Positions 21,615 through 32,125 of a DNA stretch of 64,000 bases are shown here, in pieces. The notes beneath the pieces are model-generated. The model had not been told where the DNA came from. It searched no databases and saw only the letters and a program-made list of their open reading frames with translations. Source of the DNA: Chionoecetes opilio (taxonomy: Eukaryota > Arthropoda > Malacostraca > Decapoda > Majidae); NCBI GenBank assembly GCA_016584305.1, contig JACEEZ010016426.1, positions 18,501 through 82,500 of the forward strand, written 5' to 3'. Within the stretch, counting starts at the first letter, position 1. The number at the start of each line of letters is the position of its first letter. A program made the translations under genes and the position numbers.

Positions 21615-22637
21615 CAGGAGAACCTCGTTTATCCGGCACCCTCGGGGGGGAGCGCATGCCGGATAACTCATTTTGCCGTTGCTTTGAGAGTTACTCATAT
21701 GGAATCGCCCAAAATCCCAATAAATACTGTGGTTTCTGGAGGTTGTTGTTGTTGTTGTTTTTTAGGGCTGCGAGGATACCTTGGGGAACACTATGAGCCC
21801 TGGTGATGTCCTATGATGCTATCACAGGCGCGGTAGTTGACCTGTCTTCCTCAGGAAGGCACAGGTGAGGCGGATGACAGCGTGTTGCCGGGAGGGGGGA
21901 ACGCCAGCCGCCGCCAGCAGGGTGGGCAGGTCAAAGGTGTTGACGTTCAGGGCGAGGAGTTGAGAGTGTAGCACTGCACGGTGTGAGTGGAAGCGCGGAC
22001 ACTGCAGCAGAAAGTGTTCAATAGTCACCGGAAAATTCATGCACCAAGGGCAGTGGGGGTCAGGGGACAGACGGAGGCGATGCCGGTGAACCGTGAGTGT
22101 CGTGTGCCCCAGGTAGAGCGACATCCAGGACACGGGACTTTTTCCGTATCCACGGCTGGAGGGAAGAGTCACTGCGGTATTGGCCCATGGAGGTGATGCG
22201 GAGGGCATCGCCGAGTGTGTTATTCCAGGTGGAGCGGCAGCCCCGGGAGATCAGACGTTTGGCCGCGGAGAGCGGCAGAGGGAAGGGTGTCGTGTTTACA
22301 TCTGTCAAGGCCATCCTGGCAGCAGAATCAGCCACCTCGTTGCCTGGGATACCAGCGTGGGAGGGAACCCACTGGAAGGCGATCTCCCACCCCTCGTTGG
22401 TAAGGTGAAGGGCCCTCTGGATGTTGTGGACGAGGGACGTAGAGGATCGTGGATGGCGGGAGAGGAGGAGGTGGAGTGAGGAGAGGGAGTCTGTGTAGAC
22501 CACAGCCTTGCCCAACTAAATTTCTGCCGATTTTCTCAGTTTTTGAAATAATTATACCTAATTAATGCCTGGGTCGATTAGTGCTGTTGTTTTGAGGCTG
22601 CCGTTGTTTTAAATGCCGGTTAAATGAGGTTCTACTG
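21615..22637. mobile_element. Tigger/pogo-like MITE containing a LINE fragment
   Basis: The ends are CAGGAGAACCTCGTTTATCC at 21615 and the complement of CAGTAGAACCTCATTTAACC at 22637, each bordered by TA. The host LINE reads continuously when it is removed (compare 5990-5970 on the minus strand). Inside, 21748-22515 is a LINE 3' fragment, leaving only about 130 and 120 bases of MITE arms. Confidence 0.85.
21748..22515 (-). mobile_element. 5'-truncated LINE 3' end with RNase H domain and CAA tail
   Basis: On the minus strand from 22515 it reads AVVYTDSLSSLHLLLSR and FQWVPSHAGIPGNEVADSAA, the RNase H motifs with catalytic Asp and the HAGIPGNExAD signature. Then come TWNNTLGDALRITSMG and, in another frame, HTTLTVHRHRLRLSPDPHCPWC with TIEHFLLQCPRF, a C2HC-type knuckle. 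It closes with FLRKTGQLPRL before the 3' UTR and a (CAA)n tail at 21748-21760. An RNase H domain and simple-repeat tail fit I/R1-type elements. A frameshift lies near 22130. Confidence 0.85.
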
Positions 22638-22940
22638 TATCAGGAAAGCACCGGGTCCAGATGGAGTGATAAATTGGATAATTAAGGAGTGTAGTAAGGA
22701 ATTGGCGGGTAAAATACATATTATTGTGAACTCACTTGCAGAAGGTAAAGTACCCTGAGATTTGAAGAGAGCGAATGAATTTCCCATTTATAAGGGAGGG
22801 AACAAGGAAGCTCCATTGAATTATAGACCTGTATCACTAACCAGAGTTGTTGCAAAAATTTGTGAGAGTATTGTGAAAAACAGCTGGATGAAATACCTTG
22901 AAGATACAGATAGTGTGAAAACTTATAACACAGAAATGAT

Positions 22941-23251
22941 TGACTTTAATTTTTACCTCCAAAATTCCCAACCTATATTTTCCCGGCACAATACTGCAGC
23001 CAGCATTAACTAAGGTGTATATCAGGTGTATAGGAGGGTTGTGATAGTTTGGAGGACTGCATCAAATATTGCACGGACAGTATTCAGGCCGGCGTGTTAG
23101 TCTGGCCGGGAGGTGAAGCGGCGATAATCCACGGAGGCAGTTGGGCTGGCGTGACGCGGCGGGAAGTGAGTGTTTCGGCTCTATGTCAGGCGACCAGTCA
23201 GGCTATCAACCAGGCTTAAATTCCGGGTGCGTCGTCGCTTGTGTAGCTATA
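22941..23251. other. Intron sequence without recognisable features
   Basis: A GC-richer stretch (23090-23230) between the LINE and the next MITE. No motif or splice-consistent exon is seen. Confidence 0.45.
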
Positions 23252-23579
23252 CAGCCAAATTCCCAACATCCGACCTCCAAACATCCGACTTCTCCAAACA
23301 ACCGACTTTTTTCACCACCACATTGTGTCTTGTTTTGGCCATTTTTTTTTTTTTTTTTTTTATTTATTTATTTATAGAAAACATTGATTTGTGGCTTTAT
23401 TTATGCATGAATTTTACTTTCGCATATACCACTGGATCGGCCTTCAAGAGCTGCATCTTTTATGTTATATACCATTTTGTCCTTACGTTTATGGTTACTG
23501 TGATATCTGAACATCCGACTATTCCAATTATCCGACCTACCTTCGGTCCCCCCAAGGTCGGATAATTAATACTTAGCTG
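23252..23579. mobile_element. Short Tigger-like MITE (CAGCCAAATTCCC ends)
   Basis: The left end CAGCCAAATTCCCAACATCC and the complement of the right end, CAGCTAAGTATTAATTATCC, are inverted and bordered by TA (23250-23251 and 23580-23581). Repeated ATCCGAC motifs occur in both arms. It is 328 bases long and non-coding. Confidence 0.8.
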
Positions 23580-24143
23580 TAACATGTCCTTGGCTTAACC
23601 AATGACTCGGTTATATATATATACAAGAGGTATACAGTACCCTCCCGAGTTTCGCGCTAGCTTTATTCCCAAAGCATAGCTCTAAACTCGAGGATCGCGA
23701 AACTCTGGTATTGAAAACCCTGCAAAAATGCTTATTTAGTCCCGTGCAAGGCGTAGTACCATACTTTACGGCTTATAAGACTCATGTTTTCCCCCAAAAA
23801 ATACCCTGAAAAATACTAATGGTCTTCCAAGACGAATGTTGTAGTACTTCCTCAGTACTCAGTACCTCAGTACTTACCTGTTACAAGTATTTCAAATATC
23901 ATAAGACATTCAAATCAACTACGTAATCTCTCCTCACGCTGGTATGTTAAAATTTCCCCTTTTGGTGGCAGATTGCCGCGATTGCCGCCAACAGCGCCAT
24001 CTATCGTCTGCTAGTGTTGATGTATCATTTACCACCAGGCTGTCACACATATCACAAGCTCTTTTCAGTCCTAGAAATTATCACCCATGGCAAATTCATC
24101 AAAACGATTTACTAATACTATCACATACAAGCTAAAAGTTATA

Positions 24144-25582
24144 CAGTAAAAACCCTTATAACTCTGCACGATAGTGGCTCTGGCCCTTGCCGAGTTATTC
24201 AATGTGCCGAGTTATGCAATGTACTCTGATATGGGTAAAAAAAAAAAAAAAAATAATAATAATAATAATAAATATGTAAATACAGTACTGTAAAAGCATA
24301 AAAACTACACTTACCAGTGAACGGGTAGAATGTGCTGGATTTTATATCAAACTCGGCACAAATAGCACGCATGGACGCACCTGCATCCATCCTTGCCAGC
24401 ACTTTCACCTTTTCCTGCAGGCTCAGGCTCTTCAATTTCATTCCCTTCCTGCTGGAGACACCCCTGCGTGATGGAGCTGACATCTTGATATACAGTACTG
24501 TATGATGTAATCCCAAAACACGTAAAATAGGTGGCAAAATAAAGCAAAAGTCGGGTACCAGCGCATAGGCTGAGCCGTGTTTTTGTCGTCCAAGCACCGT
24601 CTTGGATTACGAATCCCAATCCAATAACACTTGCTGAAATGTGTGTTATACTACTTTGTGATATTGTTTGCAATGTTTTGCATTGATTATTATTTCGGCT
24701 CCTACCAAGCTTGTGTTTTTGAAGCAGAAACCAATTCTTTTTCAATTTTGACAAAAATAGGAATTCGTATCCAAGACGGTGCTTGGACGACATAAACACG
24801 GCTCAGCAGCTGACAGCCTACACGCTGGTACCCGACCTTTGCTTTACTTTGCCACCTATTTTACGTGTTTTGGGACTACATCATACAGTACTGTATTTAA
24901 AGATGTCAGCTCCATCTCGCAAGGGTGTCTCCAGCAGGAAGGGAATGAAATTGAAGAGCCTGAGCCTGCAGGAAAGGGTCAAAAGGACAAAAACACGACT
25001 TTATGCGACTGAGGATATGCCGAGTGTAAGCAAAGAGATGCAGTTATAACATCAATATGCCGAGATACATTATTTTTTGCCGACTTTCTGTTTACATGTT
25101 AACACAAGAGGTTGTGAGGGCATGATATGTTGAGTGAAAACCAAGAGATGCAGTTTAGGGGAGGCGGTAGTAGAGTGGTTAGCGTCACCGAGTGGCGTTC
25201 TCGTAGACCCGAGTTCGATCCCGAGTGAGACCCATAAATCCTCTTGAAATCTTTCTGCACCATCGAGGGGCCTAAGAACACCCACGTGCCCTGTCCATTA
25301 ACTCTACCTTCGACTGCGAGTGCCTGGGAGGACACAGGGGGGCGGCATGAGCCTCTAATTACAGGCGTCACTATAAGAATCCTGCCTGCGCCACCACGGG
25401 CGAGGGCCAACCATCACAGCCCTCGAGTGAGCCTCCAGGGCCTACCATCCCACCCCTGGAGCTCACTGCCTACACGCGCTATAGGCATAGATGTGAAAAA
25501 AAAAAAGAAAAAAAAAAACCCTGCCTTGCCGAGTTATATCAAATTCCGAGTCATACAGTGCTGAGTTATAAGGGTTTTACTG
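24144..25582. mobile_element. Palindromic Tigger element with divergent transposase N-termini and a SINE
   Basis: The ends are CAGTAAAAACCCTTATAACT and its complement, with TA on both sides. The central arms (about 24250-24615 and 24762-25000) are inverted copies. Each starts MSAPSR(R/K)GVSSRKGMKLK followed by LSLQE(K/R)VKV; the left arm goes on with RMDAGASMRAICAEFDI. This is a CENP-B-type helix-turn-helix, the DNA-binding start of Tigger transposases. The two start codons (24496 leftwards, 24903 rightwards) point away from each other. A SINE at 25156-25515 lies inside the right part. Confidence 0.82.
25156..25515 (+). mobile_element. tRNA-derived SINE (Ser/Leu-like head), best + strand copy
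   Basis: The head GGGGAGGCGGTAGTAGAGTG holds the A box and GAGTTCGATCCCGAG (25210-25224) the B box. The body runs through CTGTCCATTAACTCTACC, CACTATAAGAATCCTGCC and CCTACACGCGCTATAGGC to an A-rich tail at 25494-25518. It is carried inside the Tigger MITE, and the related MITE at 32538-33216 has a SINE of the same family at the same place. Confidence 0.88.
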
Positions 25583-25905
25583 TATGATACGCCATATACC
25601 TTTCATAAGACATTTTTTGGATCACCGCTGGGAAAAGCGGTGGCTGAGTGGTCCGCGCCGAGCACATGGCTGGCGGCTGGCCGACAGACGACAGTGGCCA
25701 TGCGGTGATGTAAACAAAGGCCATTACCTGTAAATGCGGTACACTCATGCTTACTAATCTCTTTTTTGGGGGCTGGGAATGTGATTGATGGTGTTCAAAT
25801 GACAGACTATGTCCTCCGGATGTTGGACTCTATTCCTTGTTACATTGAAAAATGTAAGGAAATAGGGAATATAGATCCATATAACATACCGCGGCACAAA
25901 TGGAA
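25583..25905. other. Interior of the CAGTACCCTCC element; no feature assigned
   Basis: 25637-25660 reads CGGTGGCTGAGTGGTCCGCG, similar to a tRNA A-box region and possibly a SINE relic. A + frame with MTDYVLRMLDSIPCYIEKC (25798-25910) looks protein-like, but I do not recognise it. Confidence 0.35.
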
Positions 25906-25912
25906 GGACATC

Positions 25913-26747
25913 AGTGTTGTAGGTCTCGAGACTGGTCTCGAGACCGGTCTCGAAACCAGTTTGATGTGGTCTTGGTCTTGGTCTCGGTCTCGTTTGATGT
26001 GGTCTTGGTCTTGATCTTGATCTCGAAGCTTCTGGTCTCGGAATTTGGCTCGAGATCAGGTCGAGACCAGGATAAAAAAGTGCATCGCGGCGTGGGGAAG
26101 GTCGGAATTTATTATCATACATGGAGAAAAATCATGGCTGTTTCGATTCACGGCGCGCCATACAGCGTTGTACTGTCTATATATATTGCCTGACTAGCTC
26201 TAGAGTGATGATGCATGAGCTGAGCCCTGATAGAGTACGTGCAAGTCGAGAGAACATGCATGACGTGGCCATTCTCGCAGTGATAATTTCTGTTTGCACG
26301 CACGCATGTTTGCAGCTCTGTTCACCTGCGTATACTTCATATATGTGTAGGCCTATGCAATCCCCGCACCCTTCGTACACGTACACCACAGGTTTAGCTA
26401 GCTCGCTTGGAAAACTTAAACACAAAAATTGCTATTTTCCTATGTTTGTTTCTTCATGCCAACGAAGCAATGAAAGCAGAAATATTTGACCTAGATGTTC
26501 AGTTGTTCACATATTTACGCAGTATTTACGCAGTAAATACCAAAAAGATTCAGATATAAGTAATTTTTATAAAAGATATTTGTATATGCCTGTTTGTTTG
26601 TATATGGTCTTGGTTTGTTTCGGAGAGTCTGGTCTCGGAGGGTCTCGGAGGGCTGAACTTGGTCTCGGAAGGTCTGGTCTTGGTCTTGGTCTCGAAGGGT
26701 CTGGTCTTGGTCTTGGTCTTGGAGGGTCTGGTCTTGACTACAACACT
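25913..26747. mobile_element. hAT-like MITE with GGTCTTGGTCTC minisatellite arms
   Basis: The ends AGTGTTGTAGGTC and GACTACAACACT are inverted and flanked by the direct repeat GGACATC (25906-25912 and 26748-26754). Both arms are filled with variable repeats of GGTCTTGGTCTCG/TCTGGTCTCGGA (25921-26075 and 26604-26735). The unique centre has no identified coding sequence. CAGTGTTG-type ends and a 7-8 bp duplication suggest hAT. Confidence 0.7.
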
Positions 26748-26754
26748 GGACATC

Positions 26755-27059
26755 ACGACTGCTTGGTGGCGATCTTCCAGGCTTATTACGCCAGTGATAT
26801 ATACCACTACCTTGTGAGCTTGAAAAGTATATTCAATCACTCTACCCATGTCTACAATTCTTAAAGACTAGTCAATTCGCACTGCAGTTTAATACACAGC
26901 TTAAGCACTGCAAACGTAGTAATAATAATGAGCTGTAGCTACTACTGTGTGTGTGAGAGGAACGGTGACTGTAGTGTGCGGTAGCGGAGGCCGGCGGAGA
27001 GAGCCTCGCCCAGTCGCTTACACAATCAGTGAGTACTGAGGGTGGCGCGCTTGCTTATA
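26755..27059. other. Interior of the CAGTACCCTCC element; no feature assigned
   Basis: The 26755-27059 stretch shows no TIR, coding motif or tRNA-like box. Confidence 0.4.
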
Positions 27060-27509
27060 CAGGTTGAAGTTCCCAAACTCGGCAACCTCGGGACCAGCGC
27101 CGAGCCGAGTAATGGAATTTTCCGACTTAGAACGTAGATATATTAAGGGGAAAAAAAGCATGAAAATCACATGAAAAAATTGTTTCTTTGACACATTGTT
27201 CTTCCTATTCTTTTCACTTGCACCAGTAGGTGTTCCTGGACGTTTGGGAGCCATAATACCAATAACAGACCTGTAGAAGTACACAAAATAACAGTGTACA
27301 CAACTCTACAGTCACAACACCACTGAACAATAACAACAAACAAATCGGCGGGAGAAACCAAGCGGCCTAGTGTGGTGGCACCTAGCGGCCGACCCGGCAA
27401 CTACGCGCCGGGTTTTGGGTGTTCTGCCGTGTTTTGGAAAATCCGGAACCATAGCCGAGTTTTGGGTGTTGCCGAGTCTCGGGATGCCGAGTTTGGGAAC
27501 TTCAACCTG
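27060..27509. mobile_element. Tigger-derived MITE with transposase start codon region
   Basis: The ends CAGGTTGAAGTTCCCAAACT and its complement are perfectly inverted over 20 bases with TA on both sides. On the minus strand from 27253 the frame MAPKRPGTPTGASEKNRKNN matches the basic N-terminus typical of Tigger transposases, then degenerates. It is 450 bases long and internally deleted. Confidence 0.85.
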
Positions 27510-27633
27510 TACCCCGATTGATGATGATAATTATTTAGTTAACGTAAATTTATGCATGGTGCTAATTAATTTATCAGAAAACTAAATATATCAATGGAAA
27601 GCTAATCCAATTTCGCTTCTACTAATGCAGCCC

Positions 27634-27740
27634 ATTAACTCTTATAAAAATCCTGCTTGCGCCACCACGGGCGAGGGCCAACCATTACAGCCCTCGAGTA
27701 CAGGGCCTACCATCCCACCCCTGGAAGTCACTGCCAAACT
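27634..27740 (+). mobile_element. SINE fragment (body only)
   Basis: CTTATAAAAATCCTGCTTGC through CCACCCCTGGA matches positions 25365-25460 of the tRNA-derived SINE. Head and tail are missing. Confidence 0.75.
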
Positions 27741-28312
27741 CGGGGAGATAATGCGCGAAAGTCGGGATGGTAAGAATTCAGAACTCTGCGCGAAACTCGA
27801 GGATCACGAAACTCGCATAGCGTGAAACTCTGGAGGGTACTGTATACGACTTCTTGTCTAAGTAAGAGAAGCTAGCAAGAGGTTAATGCCTGTCCTGCTT
27901 TCGAGGTATCTAAGAGTGGACTGACTCTCTCTCAACTGCTGATGGCTGTAAACACGTCACTTTGTAGACGTGTTAATATTTTAGTGTGAAATATTTTAAC
28001 GGCAGCCTATATTTAACTCAGTTGTTCTAATTAAGGTGGTAATGTTTAATACCACTGGGATTGTTTATTTACCATATCCCAATACTTATATTTTACTAAA
28101 ATTAACTTGATTTACTTCATATATACCCAATACCATTATAACTACAGGGAGGTCCCGAAGATACGAGCAGTTAGGTTCCGCCTGGCATACTCGTAAAGCG
28201 AAATCTCGTATAACGAAACATAACTAATGGTAAAATATAGGTTTGGTTCCAGGACCCCATTAATAAAAAATAAAAACATTAAAAAACGTGTTTTTCAAGC
28301 TAAAATAAACTA

Positions 28313-29151
28313 CACACAACCCTCGTTTTCCCGGACCTCCATTTCCCGGATATCGGATTTGCCGGACAAAATCCGAGGTCCGGGGATATGACAGAGTCCC
28401 GGACAAATGCCTGGTCCAGTCCGTACATTGACAAAGTTGTCCGGCGGTCCGAGCGTCTCCTGTCGGGATGACCCCTGGTCAGTGTCCGTGCCTCCCACCA
28501 GGTGGCAGCATGCCCAGCGGTCGTATTGTTTACATTTGGGCACACGACACTCACGGTTCACCTGCACAGCCTCCGTCAGTCCCTTGACCCCCACTGCCCC
28601 TGGTGCAGGAACATATCTGAGACTATTGAACACTTTCTGCTGCCTCCCGCCAGGTGGCAGCATGCTCAGCGGTCGTATTGTTTACATTTGGGCACACAAC
28701 ACTCAAGGTTCACCTGCACTGCCTCCGTTAGTCCCCTGACCCCCACTGCCCCTGGTGTAGGAACGTCTCTTGAGACTATTGAACACTTTCTGCTGCCTCC
28801 CGCCAGGTGGCAGCATGCTCAGCGGTCGTATTGTTTACATTTGGGCACACGACACTCACGGTTCACCTGCACTGCCTCCGTTAGTCCCCTGACCCCCACT
28901 GCCCCAGGTGCAGGAACGTCTCTTAAGACTATTGAACACTTTCTGCTGCCTCCCGCCAGGTGGCAGCATGCTCAGCGGACGTAAAAGCCCGCGGCGGGGT
29001 AGTTGATATTGGCGGTTGCCAGACAGTAAATACTAGAGTAGGATAAACATCCGGGGGTGGGTAATGGCCTCGGACTGTTGCGGTTCCCGGACTTTTGCGG
29101 TTCCCGGACCAGTGCTCCCCCCTATTAGTCCGGGAAAACGAGGGTTGTGTG
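28313..29151 (+). mobile_element. CACAACCCTCG MITE carrying three LINE-derived repeat units (copy b)
   Basis: Its ends are CACACAACCCTCG and the complement at 29151. It duplicates TA, and the empty site is visible in sister copies of the host MITE (TAAACTATAGCAAAC). Three units of 152, 153 and 153 bases start at 28501, 28653 and 28806. Each encodes TIEHFLLPPARWQHAQR in one frame and derives from the LINE region with DPHCPWC. Because 153 is 51 codons, the frame at 28502-28984 stays open. Unlike copies a, c and d it has no internal poly(T). Confidence 0.88.
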
Positions 29152-29450
29152 TATAGCAAACACAACAAACACACAGCGTCTATATTACCCACACTGTAAT
29201 ACCTATTCTGTAGAAAAAGCAATCTGAAAGAGAAAATAGCACACAAAATAACATAACTGCACATTAATTAAACATAAAACATGCATAACACTCACAAGTG
29301 GTAATGTTGTGTGGGGAGACAGGAAGCTGGCAAGTAGCCAGCTGAGAGTCCCTGTTTTCTCTCTCCGAGGCTCGAGAGAAAACAGGGGTGACTGCGTTTG
29401 CAGGGATGACTGGGTTAGAGTTCTTCCTCCTCCCCTTGATCACTTGAGCT

Positions 29451-30463
29451 CCCTTCACACATTCCATAATCGAGCCACGATAGCGCCACCAATTTGATTT
29501 TTGACGCTATCGTGAAATTTGTCCACGATAAACGCAGACCACGATAGCCTCACAACAATGTCACGCTGCCTGTACATATGTGTCATGACGGTCGTAAGAT
29601 GGTCACGATGGAGTCATGACAACTGTAAGACAATGTCACGAATGGAAAATCAACGGTCATTGTCGTCATGATAGAGTTACGATAACCACGACAGTGCCAT
29701 GAACGTATCATGATAGCGTCAAGAGCCATGCCTCATGCAACATGCCTCACACGTGGGTGTGTGTTGCTATGGTGATGGAGAAGGAAGGGGCCGGGGCTAG
29801 AGATGAAGGTGGGAGAAACAGGGTTGTGTTGGTAATGGAGAAAGGGGGAAACGGGGGAGGGGGGTTGTAATAAAGAAGGGGGTGATGGTGTTGGTGGGAA
29901 AACGGGGGGGGGTGGGTGGAGAAGGCGGTGTTTGGGGTGTGAGTGGTTAAAACGGGGGTGGATCCACCACCCACCCCCTACTCCCTACCCCCTTCCCCCA
30001 TCACCACTTGGTCATGGGAATAGGGGGTAGGGAGTAGGGGGTGGGTGGCATCACCACGTGGTCATGGGAGTAGGGGGAAGGGAGTAGAGGGTGGGTGGAG
30101 GTGAATGAGAAAGGGGGGAGAAGGCGGAAAGGGGTGCAAAAAAAGGGGGGGAGGTAGGATTGAAGTAGCGCGTAACGGTTTCTTATCGTCACGATAGACA
30201 TAAGACGATCCCGGTAGTGTCACGAAGCAGCTACATAGATAACGATAGCGTCACGATAGACTTACGATAGCGCTGCGTTGGGTACAAAAATCGGGGAGCT
30301 TCCCGATTTTTTAGTGCACGCACTAACTTTTTGTAGCCTCGGCCGAGCGCGTCATGAGCGTCACGGTCGGTCACAATGGACCCATAACCAGGACCATGAC
30401 GGCGCTGCGCAATGCATTGTTGGCGCGTTCGTGGTTCCATTATGGAATGTGTGAAGGGGGCTT
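29451..30463. mobile_element. Unclassified TIR element with reiterated CACGATAG motifs
   Basis: The left end reads TTCACACATTCCATAATCGA; the complement of the right end reads TTCACACATTCCATAATGGA. Similarity continues for about 40 bases inward (CCACGA, GCGCCA, CAAT). Both subterminal regions are packed with variants of CACGATAGCGTCACG/GTCATGACG (29470-29735 and 30180-30410). The centre is a purine-rich minisatellite with a long hairpin at 29967-30048. There is no coding capacity. It is inserted in the 28145-30930 MITE; superfamily unknown. Confidence 0.65.
29967..30048. repeat. G/C-strand-asymmetric hairpin, 27-bp perfect arms
   Basis: The C-rich arm 29967-29993 is exactly complementary to the G-rich arm 30022-30048. 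A related G-rich unit follows at 30061-30096. The G strand has many GGGGG runs and could form quadruplexes. Confidence 0.9.
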
Positions 30464-31017
30464 GGGGAAGAGGAAAGATCCTCGGTGCTGCCGCGAGATA
30501 CAATAGACTCGAGAGGGTAGGGTAGGAAAGGGACAAGGGAGGGGTGCGCAGACCTCTTCCACTGCCCACAAACTCGTCTCTGCGCATCTGAATCATTGTA
30601 CATCGTCCAGGATGTGAATTTTTGTAGGTCACATTGTCATACCAAGCCACCAGAATTATCATTTTTTCAGATTGATTATATTATCGTACAACCTTAGGTA
30701 AAATCATATAGTCAGTAATTGATTTTATAATTTTAGTAAATAACTTGTAATTTACTTTAGTAAATAACTTGTAATTTACTTTAGTAAATAACTTTGTAAT
30801 TTTACTCACCCCAGTTTGAATGTCGTAGCATTGGATTTTCGATCTCGTATATTGAAAATAGACCCTAATTTACACATCTCGTATCATCGTATTCTCGTAT
30901 ATCAAATGCTCGTATAACGGGACCTCCCTGTATATACATTTCTACTCTCCTCCCTATGGTGACTACCACTCTATTAATTGAAAGCGTGGTATAGTGGATA
31001 ATTTCCACAGATACTAT

Positions 31018-31812
31018 TACAGATCGACAATTTGGTTTTAGGAAAGGTAGGTCTTGCACTACAAACCTACTAAGTTTACTAAGTTTCTACTCAAGAGTGA
31101 TTGATGAAACACAAGAGAGAGACGGATGTGTCATTTGTGTTTTCCTGGACCTGAAAAAAGCTTTTGACAAGGTACCGCATAAGATACTATTATGGAAAAT
31201 TGAACGTATAGGAGGTATGAAAGGTGCTTTGCTTAAATGGATAAAAGATAAATTGAAGGATAGGGAGATTAGAACAGTCATAAAGGATCAACAATCAGAG
31301 TGGTGCAGAGTAATAAGTGGAGTTCCTCAAGGGTCCGTGTTGGCACCAGTTACGTTCATGGTATATAATATGTATACTGTATACAGTGGTGCACCAAGTT
31401 TTGCGAAATATTGGTTTGCGAATACAAGGTTTCACGGTACCTCTAAGTATTCCCCATTTCAAGTCTCGTGCATCTATACACGAAGTTTCATGGTCGAGTG
31501 GTTAGATTTTTTGCTATCACGATGCCTAGGGTTCCTGAAGTCCCTAGGCAACTAGGGGTTCCATTTTCCCCTCCTACCTCGACAAGCACCACATGGTGCT
31601 CTGCAGAAGGTAGATGCCTGAACAACATAAAGAAGTACAGCTTACCTCATAGAAATGTAGAAGTTTGGAATGGACTAAATGAGGAGGTGATATCGGCACA
31701 TACTGTGCACCAATTGAAATAAAGACTGGATAAATGTAAATACGGAGATGGGACCACACAAGTGTAGCTCAGGCCCTGTAAAACACAATTAGGTAAATAC
31801 AACTAGGTAAAT
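31018..31812 (+). mobile_element. LINE family A fragment with internal replacement
   Basis: 31018-31370 encodes RQFGFRKGRSCTTNLLSL, DETQERDGCVICVFLDLKKA, FDKVPHKILLWKIERIGG and VISGVPQGSVLAPVTF of the reverse transcriptase. After a foreign segment (31384-31612), the C-terminal YSLPHRNVEVWNGLNEEV resumes, followed by CTAGGTAAATAC-type 3' units at 31785-31812. The sequence between FADD and the C-terminus is missing. Confidence 0.8.
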
Positions 31813-32125
31813 ACAGCACGGTGACTGCCGAAGACCCATCGCTGGGTGACATCAAAATCAATTTCCATTTTCCCCTCCTACTTCTACAAGCACCACATGG
31901 TGCACTGCACAGCACGGTGACTGCCGAAAACCCATCGCTGGGCAACTATCAACTCAAGATCAAGCTCAAACTCAAGATCCAGTTGAACTTTATCTTGAGT
32001 TGGGAGTCACCCAGCGATGGGTGACTCCCTCTTCATCAGTCACCAGGTCTTCGTCAGTCACCGTGCTGTGCAGTGCACCATGTGGTGCTTGTAGAGGTAG
32101 GAGGGGAAAATGGAACTCCTAATCT
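31384..32125. repeat. Cluster of direct and inverted repeats
   Basis: The block CCATTTTCCCCTCCTAC...CAAGCACCACATGGTGC occurs at 31561, 31864 and, inverted, at 32078-32118. The block CAGCACGGTGACTGCCGA occurs at 31815 and 31912, and inverted near 32051-32072. The left edge, CAGTGGTGCACCAAGTTTTG, looks like a Tigger-type end. I read this as overlapping copies of one MITE rearranged around the LINE A 3' end; the exact structure is unresolved. Confidence 0.5.

Larger units (their letters stand above)
21464..22940 (+). mobile_element. LINE family A reverse-transcriptase fragment, split by a MITE
   Basis: The left piece (21470-21612) reads FQSVFTRESDFGEEED-like linker and MLDEIQVDMQEIRKLLENQD. The right piece (22640-22915) reads RKAPGPDGVINWIIKEC and NYRPVSLTRVVAKICES. 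It is the inverted counterpart of 5690-6137, with the same junction to the LINE B 3' end through (AC)n. An in-frame stop (TGA near 22758) and the MITE at 21615-22637 break it. Confidence 0.85.
23635..27842. mobile_element. CAGTACCCTCC MITE pair of ends enclosing several later insertions
   Basis: The left end CAGTACCCTCCCGAGTTTCG (23635) and the complement of the right end, CAGTACCCTCCAGAGTTTCA (27842), are inverted and both flanked by TA. Both arms repeat CGCGAAACTC/GAAACTCGAGG phrases. I infer one element split by the elements at 24144-25582, 25913-26747 and 27060-27509. Two separate half-copies are the alternative. Confidence 0.6.
28145..30930 (+). mobile_element. CAGGGAGGTCCC MITE enlarged by two nested elements
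   Basis: The left end CAGGGAGGTCCCGAAGATAC (28145) and right end ATAACGGGACCTCCCTG (30930) are flanked by TA. The internal text (aaaCACAACAAACACACAGCG, AGCACACAAAATAACA) matches the simple copies at 8017 and 38192. Insertions at 28313-29151 and 29451-30463 account for most of its length. A run of AGTAAATAACTTGTAATTTA units near 30730-30800 is a local expansion. Confidence 0.85.
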
